From positions 1,054,001-1,118,000 of the forward strand of contig SOPS01000001.1 of NCBI GenBank assembly GCA_005239175.1: DNA of 64,000 nucleotides, written 5' to 3'. Both the position numbers and the translations under genes were made by a program. The notes below the pieces were generated by a model, which was not told where the DNA came from, made no database searches, and worked only from the letters and a program-made list of their open reading frames with translations. Positions 44,762 to 53,137 of the stretch are shown piece by piece (within the stretch, counting starts at the first letter, position 1; every line of letters begins with the position of its first letter). This DNA is from a halophilic archaeon SHRA6. GTDB lineage: Archaea; Halobacteriota; Halobacteria; Halobacteriales; Haloferacaceae.

Positions 44762-45190
44762 TGTCTCGTGTCGTCTGCGGTCGAAAGCAGACGTTATCCA
44801 AACGAAGTCTGAATATAGTCATAAAAGTGCGTTCTAAAATACCAATAATGATAATGGCTTCTCAGACTCTCTAAACGCTGAATTTGGGGTTTTAGACCGA
44901 TGGTACAAATATTGATCGATTGGTGAAATCTGCAGGTGGATATCATCATTGATATTCTCACGGTGGCCGACCACTGCCGACAACACTCCCGTATTTTCAC
45001 CCAAGTTCGTCACGATGGACACACCCAAATTCGCACAATAATCTGGATGGTTCGATGATAGAGAGACAGATCCACGTGGGATGTACGGCACCGAACCAAG
45101 TCAGCTACCCAATATGATAACGGAACAAATTATGATTTTAAAAATCGCCACCGACACCCTTTTTTACTTTACCTGCGCAATTATCATCGA
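44762..45190. other. AT-rich 429-bp regulatory gap between archaellins and HTH gene
   Basis: This divergent intergenic region separates the archaellin operon from an HTH regulator. It is AT-rich and holds candidate promoters on both strands (minus near 44811-44827, plus near 45135-45175). An 85-residue minus-strand frame (44834-45091) lacks acidic bias and I do not believe it codes. It could hide a regulatory RNA or binding sites for the neighbouring regulator. Confidence 0.5.
44811..44827 (-). promoter_or_regulatory. Candidate promoter of the archaellin operon
   Basis: Minus strand reads CTTTTATGACTATATTC (two overlapping TATA-like elements) 50-66 bp upstream of the first archaellin ATG (44761), giving a leader of about 30-40 nt. 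The exact box is not certain. Confidence 0.45.
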
Positions 45191-45526
45191 ATGGTATCGG
45201 AGGAGCTCATCGAGATACTCGGGAACAAATACAACACCGATATCCTCGCGGCGACTAGCGAACCGAAATCGGCCCAGGAGATCAGCGACCAGCTTGATGT
45301 CCCGATCGCCACCTGCTACCGGCGGATCAATGAGCTCACAGAAACCGAACTGCTCGAGCTTCACGATCGTCCGCTTTCAGATGAACACCGTCGCATCAAA
45401 GTCTACCGTCGCAACGTCGACGAAGTCGAGATCAATTTTGTTGGTGGGGTCACCGTCGAAATTTCAGAGCGATCGGCGGTGAAAAACAAACTCGACGACG
45501 TCTGGCGGACGATGTCCGACGCGTGA
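45191..45526 (+). CDS. HTH regulator beside archaellin operon, candidate archaellum regulator
   Basis: 111 residues. An ArsR-like winged helix: MVSEELIEILGNKYNTDILA, recognition helix SAQEISDQLDVPIATCYRRI, then INELTETELLELHDRP. It is divergent from the archaellins across 429 bp. Euryarchaeal archaellum regulators such as EarA are HTH proteins next to the arl operon; I infer the same role here. A C-terminal extension (VEINFVGGVTVEISERSA) could be a dimerisation strand. Confidence 0.8.
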   Translation: MVSEELIEILGNKYNTDILAATSEPKSAQEISDQLDVPIATCYRRINELTETELLELHDRPLSDEHRRIKVYRRNVDEVEINFVGGVTVEISERSAVKNKLDDVWRTMSDA

Positions 45527-45585
45527 ATACGAGGCAATTTCTAGACTGCGCCGGGGCCAAGCTCCATAGCGTCTCGTAGAGTCGA

Positions 45586-46314
45586 TCAGAACCCAGGTGC
45601 GCTATCGCCGCCCATCATCGAGAAGCCACCGGCCTTTTCGAACACCGTGATCCCGCCGTTGCCGATCTCCATCGGGAAGATATCAGTGTTGATGTTCTGT
45701 TTGCGCATCTTCGCGACCCAGACGTAGCGGTTCACGCCGGAGTCGGTCGGCGTCTGAATGAAGTAGATATTTCCGTCGGTGAGGAAGTTCTCGAGGCCAA
45801 TCTCGGTCTCGGGGAACACCGCGCCCTGTTCGTTGATCAGCAGCGAGGTGAGTCCGTTTTGTTTGAGAATATCTGAGAATTTCAGGAGGTACGTGCGTTT
45901 TTCTTTTTCGTTGTCGAAAAACAGCTGGAACATGGTTAGCGAGTCGAGCACGAGCCGATCGTACTCTTCATCGGCGAAATCCTCGAGCAAGAGATCCATC
46001 GTCGCGGTAAAATCGCCCTCTTTGAGCATCTGACGCTTGTCATATACTTTGATTTGGCCTTCTTCGACGAGTGAACCCCAGCGCTCCATCCCAACGCTTT
46101 CGGCCGCACGGCGGATGTCATCTTGATTCTCTTCAAAAGAGATGTAGATCCCGCGTTCGTCCTCCTCTATCGCTCCAGTGTACAGGTACTGAATCCCAAA
46201 GATACTCTTGCCAGTGCCAGGGTTGCCGCTGACAAGGACAGTTGATCGTGGAACAATTCCACCGTCGAGAATCGAATCGAGACCATCGACGCCGGTTTTG
46301 ATAATGTCCGACAT
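45586..46314 (-). CDS. KaiC-like/RAD55-family ATPase next to archaellum genes
   Basis: 242 residues, one RecA-like domain. Walker A GNPGTGKS at 30-37, Walker B LVLDSLTMF, and conserved EQGAVFPETEIGLENFLTDG. C-terminus MMGGDSAPGF. Archaeal KaiC-like proteins act as ATP-dependent signalling switches; ArlH is a relative. The arl-linked KaiC-like CirA of Haloferax volcanii is recalled as a motility regulator and may be the counterpart, not checked. It is convergent with the HTH gene, 59 bp between stops. Confidence 0.85.
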   Translation of the reverse strand: MSDIIKTGVDGLDSILDGGIVPRSTVLVSGNPGTGKSIFGIQYLYTGAIEEDERGIYISFEENQDDIRRAAESVGMERWGSLVEEGQIKVYDKRQMLKEGDFTATMDLLLEDFADEEYDRLVLDSLTMFQLFFDNEKEKRTYLLKFSDILKQNGLTSLLINEQGAVFPETEIGLENFLTDGNIYFIQTPTDSGVNRYVWVAKMRKQNINTDIFPMEIGNGGITVFEKAGGFSMMGGDSAPGF

Positions 46315-46430
46315 GTGTAGTTATCAGTTCTATGCTCCCCTCCTAAAAGATACCACCGGCTATCAACACCGATAGGAAGTCGTCTCCGAGATCTGTGTCA
46401 CAACGGAAGTGAACCGATCGTTCAGTTAGG

Positions 46431-46438
46431 TTTATATC
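46431..46438 (+). promoter_or_regulatory. TATA element for HalX response regulator
   Basis: TTTATATC lies about 28 bp before the ATG/GTG pair at 46464-46466 and about 95 bp before ATG 46529. It is compatible with either a leaderless GTG start or a short leader. Confidence 0.5.
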
Positions 46439-46528
46439 GTCTGAACTGAGGACATTAATACATATGTGCCGGGCGAACGGGAAGACCTCGAGCAGAGCTG
46501 TGACGGGTCGTCTGCGGGTGATCGGCTG

Positions 46529-47110
46529 ATGGGTGACCGCCGCGTCCTCGTCGTTGAGGACGATGAATCAATCGCCGGGCTATACGAGCAGTTCCTTGCG
46601 GACTTGTACACGATCGAGACCGTTCACACCGCCGCGGACGCGATTGAGCTGCTCCAGCGTGCTGACCAAACAGCGTTCGAAGTCGTGTTGCTCGACCGAC
46701 GGTTGCCAGACGGTCCAGGCTCTGATGTGCTCGAAGTAATCAATAACAACGAACTGGACTGCCGCGTTGGAATGGTCACTGGCGTGGAACCAGACTTTGA
46801 CATTGTCGACATGGGATTTGACCTGTACATCGTCAAGCCGGTCACCCGCAGCGATCTCCGTCAGGCGGTCGAAAAGTTGTTTGTCCGGTCGGAATACGAC
46901 GGATTGCTCCAGGAGGCCACCGCGTTGGCATCGAAACGGGCACTACTCGAGTCTGAGAAATCTTCCAGCGAACTGGCCGAGAGCGAAGACTACACAGATT
47001 TGCTTGATCGGATCGACGATCTGGATGAAGAGTTCATTGAAGTGGCTGAGAATCTGACGTCTGAGGACTACCGAGTTGTCTTTCGGGACCTCGGCCGATC
47101 GGCCGAGTGA
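46529..47110 (+). CDS. Response regulator with HalX domain
   Basis: 193 residues from ATG 46529; a GTG start at 46466 would add 21 residues (VPGEREDLEQSCDG) and is supported by the nearby TATA box, so the start is uncertain. Receiver domain: D11-D12, phosphoacceptor D56 (VVLLDRRLP), T84 and K103 (YIVKPVT). C-terminal HalX domain (about 115-193) is a haloarchaeal helical output module. A sensor kinase is not in the window. It faces away from the KaiC-like gene. Confidence 0.9.
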   Translation: MGDRRVLVVEDDESIAGLYEQFLADLYTIETVHTAADAIELLQRADQTAFEVVLLDRRLPDGPGSDVLEVINNNELDCRVGMVTGVEPDFDIVDMGFDLYIVKPVTRSDLRQAVEKLFVRSEYDGLLQEATALASKRALLESEKSSSELAESEDYTDLLDRIDDLDEEFIEVAENLTSEDYRVVFRDLGRSAE

Positions 47111-47149
47111 GCCACCTAGAGTTGTACTAGCGTTTGCTCCGACAGCCTA

Positions 47150-47283
47150 GTGTAAACTACCCCACCCTACTCCCTCGGTGCTACGCACCTCAGTCCTTGA
47201 GGGTGTCGTCAGAGCGAAGCTCTGACTGCTAACCAGAAATCTTTGATTTCTGGTGATGGGGCTTTGATGTGGACTCCCGGCAA
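47150..47283 (-). ncRNA. Candidate omega-RNA (reRNA) scaffold at tnpB 3' end
   Basis: Directly downstream of tnpB on the minus strand. Three stem-loops: 47233-47253 (9-bp perfect stem, 3-nt loop), 47208-47226 (8-bp stem, loop GAA or TTC by strand), and 47177-47189 with an outer CCCTC/GAGGG stem (172-176 with 199-203) and a GTGCGTAGCAC core. TnpB guide RNAs are made from exactly this 3' position and extend past the right end into flanking DNA as the guide. Confidence 0.7.
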
Positions 47284-48543
47284 TCAGTCGCCAGCAGTAC
47301 GCTGGTAACTCTCGCCGTTCAACATCCCACCATTCAAACGCACGTCTACTGGTGCGTCTCCGCCCGCCGACTTGGGCGACGAACGGAGTCTGTGTTTCTG
47401 TTTCCGAGCGTATCGTATCCCGACGTTCTTTGCGGCGTTGTAATCCGCATTCACCGCATACCCACATTTCAGGCAACAGAACTGCTCTCCATTGCGGTTA
47501 TCCTCATGTGTGAATCCACAGTCTGTCCGTGAACACCGTTGTGACGTGTGGCTCGGGTCGATCTGTTCAACCGACACACCCTGTTCTGGTGCCTTGTATT
47601 CGACATACTCAACCAACCGACGAAACGCCCAGATGTGATGCCACTTTGCCTGTGGCAGTCGCTCTCGAATTTCGCTCAAATCCTCGAACACGATTAGGTT
47701 GCACTCGTGGTCGACAGCTTCAGTGACGATCTCGTTAGCGACTGTATGAAGATACTGTTTCCGCCATGCTTGTTCACGCTTTCCGAGGCGAAGCAGAGCG
47801 TTGTGAGCGGCCTGCGTTCCACGCTGTTGTATCTCACCGCGCCGTTTTTCAAACTCACGACACCAGTGATCGTAGTCGTCACCGTTCCAGAATCGTCCGG
47901 TCGATGCAACGGCGAGACTGTTCACACCGAGGTCGATACCGAGGACTGTTTGGTGCCCGGTATCTGCCGAAACCTCTATGCCTGTGTCACCGTCGTTTTC
48001 GGTGTCGTACTTCCGCGTGGTGCTATGGAAGTAGAACTCGTCAGTTGCTTTGTCGTATTGCAGTGTGCTTGCACGGAACTCGAAATCCTCAGACAGTACG
48101 TATTGCTCGTATGGCGTTGGGCTGTCCGAGGGAAGTTCAAAGTCGCACTCAACACGCCCGTTGACGGTTGAAAGTGAGACTTTATTTCGATAGAACGTCG
48201 CACTCCGCTTGTCATAAACCATACTCCATGACGTAAACTCCGGCTGGCTCACACGCTTGCCTTGCTTCCACCGTTCGACGCAGCCTTTGATGGCTTGTAC
48301 AGCACGTCGGATGGCTTCTTGAACAAGGTTTGCAGTAAGGTCGGTTTCTGCACGGAGGCCGTCATACAGTGCGTCTCGTGCGGTACTGTTGGCTGTGATG
48401 CACTGTTTGTAGTCGCTATCATCCCAACAGAACTCTGCGGCACGGTTCGCACAGTAGAGAAACTGTTGGGCAGATTCGTGAAAGTCTTCGCACCGCTTGT
48501 CAGGAACATCAAGTTTGACGGGTGCGGTGCGTCGAACTTCCAT
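47284..48543 (-). CDS. tnpB: TnpB RNA-guided endonuclease
   Basis: 419 residues. RuvC-like active site looks intact: D204 (LGIDLGVNSLAV), E287 (VFEDLSEI), D367 (NADYNAAKN). Zinc finger with C337/C342 and C357/C360 (CSRTDC..CLKCG). N-terminal wedge and REC region 1-195. Such proteins nick or cut DNA guided by an RNA from the 3' end of their own gene, beside a short TAM motif. Not truncated, no frameshift. Confidence 0.93.
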   Translation of the reverse strand: MEVRRTAPVKLDVPDKRCEDFHESAQQFLYCANRAAEFCWDDSDYKQCITANSTARDALYDGLRAETDLTANLVQEAIRRAVQAIKGCVERWKQGKRVSQPEFTSWSMVYDKRSATFYRNKVSLSTVNGRVECDFELPSDSPTPYEQYVLSEDFEFRASTLQYDKATDEFYFHSTTRKYDTENDGDTGIEVSADTGHQTVLGIDLGVNSLAVASTGRFWNGDDYDHWCREFEKRRGEIQQRGTQAAHNALLRLGKREQAWRKQYLHTVANEIVTEAVDHECNLIVFEDLSEIRERLPQAKWHHIWAFRRLVEYVEYKAPEQGVSVEQIDPSHTSQRCSRTDCGFTHEDNRNGEQFCCLKCGYAVNADYNAAKNVGIRYARKQKHRLRSSPKSAGGDAPVDVRLNGGMLNGESYQRTAGD

Positions 48544-48630
48544 ATTTCAGATTATATACCAACGCTTCTTATACTTTTGGGAGTCGGATAGCCGTCCTAT
48601 AGTGGTTGTGTCGTGCTATGTCGGTTTCCT

Positions 48631-48673
48631 CTCCGGCCTACTCGTTCACTACGTTCACTCCTTGAGGCCGGAG
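48631..48673 (-). repeat. Hairpin resembling the tnpB right-end scaffold, between tnpB and recJ-like gene
   Basis: Perfect 9-bp arms CTCCGGCCT / AGGCCGGAG enclose a 25-nt loop. On the minus strand it reads CCTCAAGGAGTGAAC, then GTAGTGAACGAGTAGG, closely parallel to the tnpB right end (CCTCAAGGACTGAGG, GTGCGTAGCACC, GAGTAGGG). It follows the RecJ-like stop by 14 bp. It may be a terminator, or a remnant of another related element. Confidence 0.65.
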
Positions 48674-48686
48674 GCTCCACCTTGTA

Positions 48687-50111
48687 TTACGCTGAAAGTT
48701 GCTCACCAACCAGTCGATCGGCCACCGCAACGAATGACCCCTGTTGACCCGCAGGAATCGTCGCTCCAGCCGCAACGGTGTGTCCGCCGCCATCCCCACC
48801 AACCGCCTGTGCGGATTCGCGCATGACGACAGAGAGGTCAAGTCCCTGGCGAACAAGAAAGCCACTTCCACGAGCGGAAACTTTGATTTCTTCGGGAGAT
48901 TTCTCCGCGAAGGCGATGATCGGGAGATCGTGACGAACGCCACTGGCACCGACAGCCATCCCGGCGACAATGCCGACGATCGTCTCGCGAATTCGCGTGC
49001 CGGCATCGAACCACTGGACGTTATCTTCGATCGTAACGCCCTCGCTTGTGACCCACTGTAACCCCTCTGAGAGGTTTCGACGGTGGTTCCGAAGCAGCTG
49101 TCTGGCCTCCGTGAGCCCGTCTTCACGATCGCCGAGACACACCGCCAGTCCAACATCTGCTCGCTCGTAGCGGGCGGTGGCGTTCAGTAAGGTAGAGAAC
49201 TCGCTGACGTCGCGGAGCTCAGTTCCGAGTTCCTCACGTGTGAGTTGATACGTTGTCCCAACAAGGTCGTCGATCCGATCGGCCGGAACGCCGCTTGCGA
49301 CTGCCCGGCGCAAGAGCGCGTTAACCAGCGTCCGGCGCTCGTCGTCCGAGAGGTCGACCCACCGTCGCCACTCACCGTCGTTCTTGAGTGGGATGTCGAG
49401 CCCAGAGAGAAATTCAACCGAGCCGCGCTGGTCGTTCGATATTCCGGGGATTCGTGCCTCACTAGCGTATTCGAGTAACTTCGGCAGCGGTCGGGTCTGT
49501 TTGCCGTACAGCGTCAGGTCAGTGCTTACTGCGAGTACACCCGCTTCGACACCCTCGGTCACGATCGCCTCGTTCGCACCCGTTAATCCGTCAGTGCCAC
49601 TTTGCATGTCACCAACAGCGCCGACGACCGCAAGCGCAGCCAAGTCGCGGTTGTTCTCGTCACTGTCGTCAGGGTCAAGCGCCCGTGCGAGCGCGTACGT
49701 CGTCCCAGCACCCGAAAGTTCCGAGGCGCCGTCGATGCCGACCAACAGCGGATTGAGGTGATACGTGGTCTCTGCGTCCGCCGGCTGGTGGTGATCGGCA
49801 ATCACGGGTGTGAAATCACCGGCAGCCTCGTGGGGCGCGATCTGGTCAAGTTGTCCGCTCCCGAAATCCGTGAACAAAACCGTATCGTGCGCTGTCTCGG
49901 CCGCCCGCTCCAGTGCCCCAGCGTCAAGCTGTTTTTCAAATCCTGCCGCGAAGGGAATTTCTGCGCGTTCGAGCGCGCTTGCGGCGATTGCTGCACTCGT
50001 CAGCCCATCAGCGTCGATGTGAGAGAGTAAAAGCACCGACTCAGCGTCCCGAAGACGATCCGCACAGGCGGCTGCGCGATCTGCAAGCGCGGGGATTGGA
50101 GCGGAAGCCAT
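48687..50111 (-). CDS. RecJ-like DHH-family phosphoesterase
   Basis: 474 residues from ATG 50111 (an ATG at 50135 adds eight residues). DHH domain: LLLSHIDADGLTSAAI and VIADHHQP (motif III), then DHHA1 domain ending GGDGGGHTVAAGATI. Family covers archaeal RecJ/GAN single-strand exonucleases that act with the CMG helicase, as well as nanoRNases. TFB on the same strand lies upstream. No GINS genes here. Confidence 0.88.
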   Translation of the reverse strand: MASAPIPALADRAAACADRLRDAESVLLLSHIDADGLTSAAIAASALERAEIPFAAGFEKQLDAGALERAAETAHDTVLFTDFGSGQLDQIAPHEAAGDFTPVIADHHQPADAETTYHLNPLLVGIDGASELSGAGTTYALARALDPDDSDENNRDLAALAVVGAVGDMQSGTDGLTGANEAIVTEGVEAGVLAVSTDLTLYGKQTRPLPKLLEYASEARIPGISNDQRGSVEFLSGLDIPLKNDGEWRRWVDLSDDERRTLVNALLRRAVASGVPADRIDDLVGTTYQLTREELGTELRDVSEFSTLLNATARYERADVGLAVCLGDREDGLTEARQLLRNHRRNLSEGLQWVTSEGVTIEDNVQWFDAGTRIRETIVGIVAGMAVGASGVRHDLPIIAFAEKSPEEIKVSARGSGFLVRQGLDLSVVMRESAQAVGGDGGGHTVAAGATIPAGQQGSFVAVADRLVGEQLSA

Positions 50112-50169
50112 CAGTATCGGATGTGAAGCCGCCATGGTACATAAGCGATCGGCTGCGGAGGAGGGCAGA

Positions 50170-51075
50170 TCAGCGCGATCGATCAGCGGCAGACTCTACG
50201 TCGTCGAGTCGTTTGTACGTCTTTCGCACAGTTACTGGCGAGACATCAGCAACCGTCGCAGCGTCCTGCTGGGTGATCGCATACCCGTGTTCTAGTCCTG
50301 CAGTGTACAGGCACGCTGCAGCAATACCCGCGGGGTTGCGGCCGTTCGAGAGCCCAGACTCCTGACACTCGATTGCGAGTCTCCTCGCATACGATTCAGC
50401 CTGTGCGTCAAGCTCGAGTTCGGTGGCGTACCGGGGGATATATTCGATCGGTAACGGCGGCCCGATCGGGATGTCGAGCTCGCGGTTGATCGCATCGAAG
50501 GCAGCGTCGAGTTCGGCCGCAGTAGCTTTCGACGCAGCGAGAATCTCAGCTTTTGTGCGCGAAACAGAGGCGATTCGACACGCAGCGTACACACTAGCGG
50601 CAGCAAATCCCTCAAGCGATCGGCCCTGGAGCAGATCCTCGTTTTGCGACGATCGGAAAATCGAACACGCGGTGTCACGAACCATATCCGGCAGCGACAG
50701 CGTCGAGACCTGCTGTCGGATCTCGAAAAATGAGTTGCGCCGGTTGCGATCGCGCTTCGAGGCAGTTTGTGCGCGACGATGTTGCCGGCGGAGTCTGGCC
50801 ATCCGCTTTCGCCGACGAGGTGACGGCGATCGGTGACGGCCAATCTCTGTCGACAGCCCACGATCGTGACGCGCTGGTGTGAGTGGGGCACCAGTTCGTT
50901 GCTTTTGTTCGCCATCGTCGGCGAATGAGCGCCACTCAGGTCCACGATCGATCAGATCTTCGTCCAAGATTAATCCGCATTGGCTGCAAACCATCTCTCC
51001 GTCAGTTGCCCGAACTGCCCCGCTGCATTCCGGACAAGCCGAATCAGTTGCCACAGACAGATCGTGACTCTTCAT
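50170..51075 (-). CDS. tfb: Transcription initiation factor B (TFB) paralogue
   Basis: 301 residues. N-terminal zinc ribbon with C14, C17, C30 and C33 (CPEC, CSQC), then an unusually Arg-rich B-finger/linker (RHRSPSPRRRKRMARLRRQH) followed by two cyclin repeats (about 115-200 and 205-300). Recruits RNA polymerase to promoters. Haloarchaea have several TFBs; this one is of the divergent type. Its own TATA (51102-51112) is strong. Its stop lies 58 bp from the recJ-like start. Confidence 0.93.
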   Translation of the reverse strand: MKSHDLSVATDSACPECSGAVRATDGEMVCSQCGLILDEDLIDRGPEWRSFADDGEQKQRTGAPLTPARHDRGLSTEIGRHRSPSPRRRKRMARLRRQHRRAQTASKRDRNRRNSFFEIRQQVSTLSLPDMVRDTACSIFRSSQNEDLLQGRSLEGFAAASVYAACRIASVSRTKAEILAASKATAAELDAAFDAINRELDIPIGPPLPIEYIPRYATELELDAQAESYARRLAIECQESGLSNGRNPAGIAAACLYTAGLEHGYAITQQDAATVADVSPVTVRKTYKRLDDVESAADRSR

Positions 51076-51333
51076 TCGTACATGCTATTGTGCCAATACA
51101 TCGTATATAAATTATTGGATCTGATAATAGTAGGGCGAACACCGGTACTACAATTGTATATGCAGACTCAGTACTAATATTTGGGACGAAATACGATAGC
51201 TTACGTTCCCGTGAAATCGAGAGGTCTGTAACCAACACCCCGATCGGACTTCGAGTTCCACTCCCTTCCTGAACACCTGCGTCTGCGCCGACAGACAGCG
51301 TGCAACTGGATCAGGAACATCGCTGTGCAGAGG
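51076..51333. other. Intergenic region with TFB promoter
   Basis: AT-rich 258-bp gap. CGTATATAAAT at 51102-51112 is a TATA box for TFB on the minus strand, about 32 bp from the ATG. No further gene recognised. Confidence 0.5.
51102..51112 (-). promoter_or_regulatory. TATA box of tfb
   Basis: ATTTATATACG on the minus strand, about 27-37 bp upstream of the TFB start codon at 51075; nearly leaderless transcript predicted. Confidence 0.65.
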
Positions 51334-51666
51334 TTAGTCGCTGGCCGTGGGGAACGACTCAGAGATACTATTCATGAGCGGTTCCAGTTTGGGATGGCCA
51401 TGATACCGGACTGTATGATCGGTTGGATCGTACTCAAGGACGCCAGTATCTGCCAGTCGGGGGAGCGTTGAGTGGTGTAATTTGATGCTGAGCTGTGTTG
51501 TGCCGCCGTGGTCGTCTGTACTGATCTCGTCGGTGAGGTCTTGAACCGAAACGACACTGTCCGCGGAGTGTTGCAAGTACCAGAGGGTAGTCCGACAGTG
51601 TGGATCTGCAAGTGCGTGTAGTAACTTGTCGATTTGTTGTGACTGTGATGAGTGGTTCTGAGACAT
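51334..51666 (-). CDS. HTH regulator with DUF7344-like domain
   Basis: 110 residues. A winged helix with DKLLHALADPHCRTTLWYLQ and a hydrophobic wing (HSTLPRLADTGVLEYDPTDH), ending near VRYHGHPKLEPLMNSI. Haloarchaeal DUF7344 proteins share this layout; ligand is unknown. It sits upstream of TFB on the same strand across a 258-bp gap. The AT-richness around it suggests a foreign origin. Confidence 0.78.
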   Translation of the reverse strand: MSQNHSSQSQQIDKLLHALADPHCRTTLWYLQHSADSVVSVQDLTDEISTDDHGGTTQLSIKLHHSTLPRLADTGVLEYDPTDHTVRYHGHPKLEPLMNSISESFPTASD

Positions 51667-51993
51667 TGTGTAAGTTAGATATTGCAGTCTGCGTTTGGAC
51701 TATGTATGCGAACCACGAGGGGTCAAAACCACGGGAATGGACGGCAATCTGCCGTCACGAGAACGTCCACTGCTTATGAGAGCGGACGCATACTGTGTAC
51801 TTTCGAGTACTGTACTTCCTAGAAGGGCCACAAGACGGATTAAGTGCGGTCTTCACCGACATCCTCACAGTATACAATTATGACAGATCTGGAACGGGAT
51901 TGATCAATTCGAGGAGCTCTGTTCCAGGGTATCGCTGGCGAAGATATGCAAATATGTTGTCGTATGATACAAACGCCGCCTGTTTCGGTGTGT
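51667..51993. other. 327-bp gap without recognised gene
   Basis: AT-richer than the genome average. A plus-strand frame exists (51795-52169) but lacks acidic composition and overlaps the HIT gene on the other strand, so I reject it. It should hold the HTH promoter. I see no repeat or RNA gene. Confidence 0.35.
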
Positions 51994-52425
51994 TCACTGA
52001 TCGATCGCCTCAACAATCGCCTTGTGCGTCCCGTCAAGCTCATCATCACTTGGATCGGGACGATCAGGTGCGATCGCATGGATCGGGCCACCGCCGTCGC
52101 TCTCGAAGCGTGGAACGATGTGAACGTGAACGTGTGGGACCTCTTGGCCGGCTGCAGGGCCGTTGTTGATTCCGATCGTGGTTGCGTCGGCGTCGACAGC
52201 AGTTTCGATCGCCGGCGTGAGCGCGTGAACCGCGTCGAACAGGTTCGAAGACGCCGACGTCGAAAGGTCGTCCAGCCGCTCGTGGTGAGCCTTTGGAATC
52301 ACGAGCGTGTGGCCCGTGGCGAGCGGGTTCACATCCAAGAACGCAAAGACGTCCTCGTCTTCGTAGACGGTTCGGCTGGGGATGTCGCCGTCGATGATGC
52401 GACAGAAGATACAGTCGTCGATCAT
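51994..52425 (-). CDS. HIT-family hydrolase
   Basis: 143 residues. Histidine triad HVHVHI with H98, H100 and H102, and paired cysteines C5 and C8 (CIFC) that with a histidine form a zinc site in Fhit/Hint-type proteins. Hydrolyses nucleotide-phosphoramidates such as AMP-NH2. It is followed on the same strand, 85 bp away, by no gene before the UDG stop. Confident. Confidence 0.93.
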   Translation of the reverse strand: MIDDCIFCRIIDGDIPSRTVYEDEDVFAFLDVNPLATGHTLVIPKAHHERLDDLSTSASSNLFDAVHALTPAIETAVDADATTIGINNGPAAGQEVPHVHVHIVPRFESDGGGPIHAIAPDRPDPSDDELDGTHKAIVEAIDQ

Positions 52426-52510
52426 AGTCGAGGGATCGGTCGCCCGCAGTAAGAACGTTACCCGTCGTGTGGGCGATCGGCTCGATCGCGATATCGATCG
52501 TCCCTATTCA

Positions 52511-53137
52511 TCAAGCCATCTCAGCGCCGCCGATCGCCTCCGAGACGGCCTGTCGGTAGCCGTCAGCGTCGTAGCCGAGCCGTGCACGCCAGACCGCCTG
52601 ATACGAGGGGTGGAGGATCGGAACAATACGAGCGTCGAATACGTCCGCGCGAACCGGCGTAAGTACCGAGTCGAGAAAGCCGTCCAGCGATCGGCCAGCA
52701 AGCGAGAACACCGATTTCGTGGCGTGTTTGCCGGTTGGAACGATCGCCTCCGGGGCGACAGCGTCAATTTCCGTGCGGAGGTGACTCGCACAGGTGGCTC
52801 GTTCGTCGGCTGTCGGCTCGCGGTTCGATCCGGTTCCGTCGGCAGGAAAGCACTTGACCGCGTTTGTGTAGTAGGCGTCTTCGGCGTAGCCCGCCCCGGC
52901 GATGAGTTGCCTGATCTGTCGACCGGAGTGGCGGGAAGTGTAGGCCGCGCCGGTGTGGTTGCCGCCTTGCCAGCGATCGGCCGTCGGGTCACCAGCCGCA
53001 GGGGCCTCGCCGACCACCAGGACGCTCGCGTCGAGCGGACCGGTTCCCCACGAGATCTGGGTCCGGGACTCGACGAGAGCGGGACAGCGCTGACAGTCCG
53101 GCTCGATCGGATGCGTTTCTGTTGGGTACCGGCACAC
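52511..53137 (-). CDS. Family-4-like uracil-DNA glycosylase with Fe-S cysteines
   Basis: 208 residues from GTG 53137 (no ATG near the conserved start; upstream frame is basic to 53248). First motif VVGEAPAAGDPTADRW and last motif LHPSYQAVWR with catalytic histidine. Iron-sulfur ligands: DCQRC, KCFP and ATCASH cysteines. Family-4 UDGs remove uracil from DNA. The usual GEAPG reads GEAPA here, a small change. Confidence 0.88.
   Translation of the reverse strand: MCRYPTETHPIEPDCQRCPALVESRTQISWGTGPLDASVLVVGEAPAAGDPTADRWQGGNHTGAAYTSRHSGRQIRQLIAGAGYAEDAYYTNAVKCFPADGTGSNREPTADERATCASHLRTEIDAVAPEAIVPTGKHATKSVFSLAGRSLDGFLDSVLTPVRADVFDARIVPILHPSYQAVWRARLGYDADGYRQAVSEAIGGAEMA

Larger units (their letters stand above)
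47150..48620 (-). mobile_element. IS1341-type (IS200/IS605 family) TnpB element without transposase TnpA
   Basis: One RNA-guided nuclease gene (47284-48543) and a structured right end. No TnpA-type Y1 transposase lies beside it, so it is a non-autonomous or solo element. The right boundary is near 47150; the left boundary is not defined by a visible repeat and may extend to about 48620 or to the copied hairpin at 48631-48673. Confidence 0.72.

Noticed and set aside
44834-45091. 85-residue minus-strand protein in the archaellin upstream gap
   Set aside because: Not acidic, no ribosome-binding site or TATA with proper spacing, no recognised motif.
48262-48826. Plus-strand frames across tnpB and the left flank
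   Set aside because: Mirror frames of tnpB and of the RecJ-like gene, with no family motif.
51795-52169. 124-residue plus-strand protein
   Set aside because: Overlaps the HIT gene on the other strand, and its Arg/Ser-rich end is non-coding by composition.
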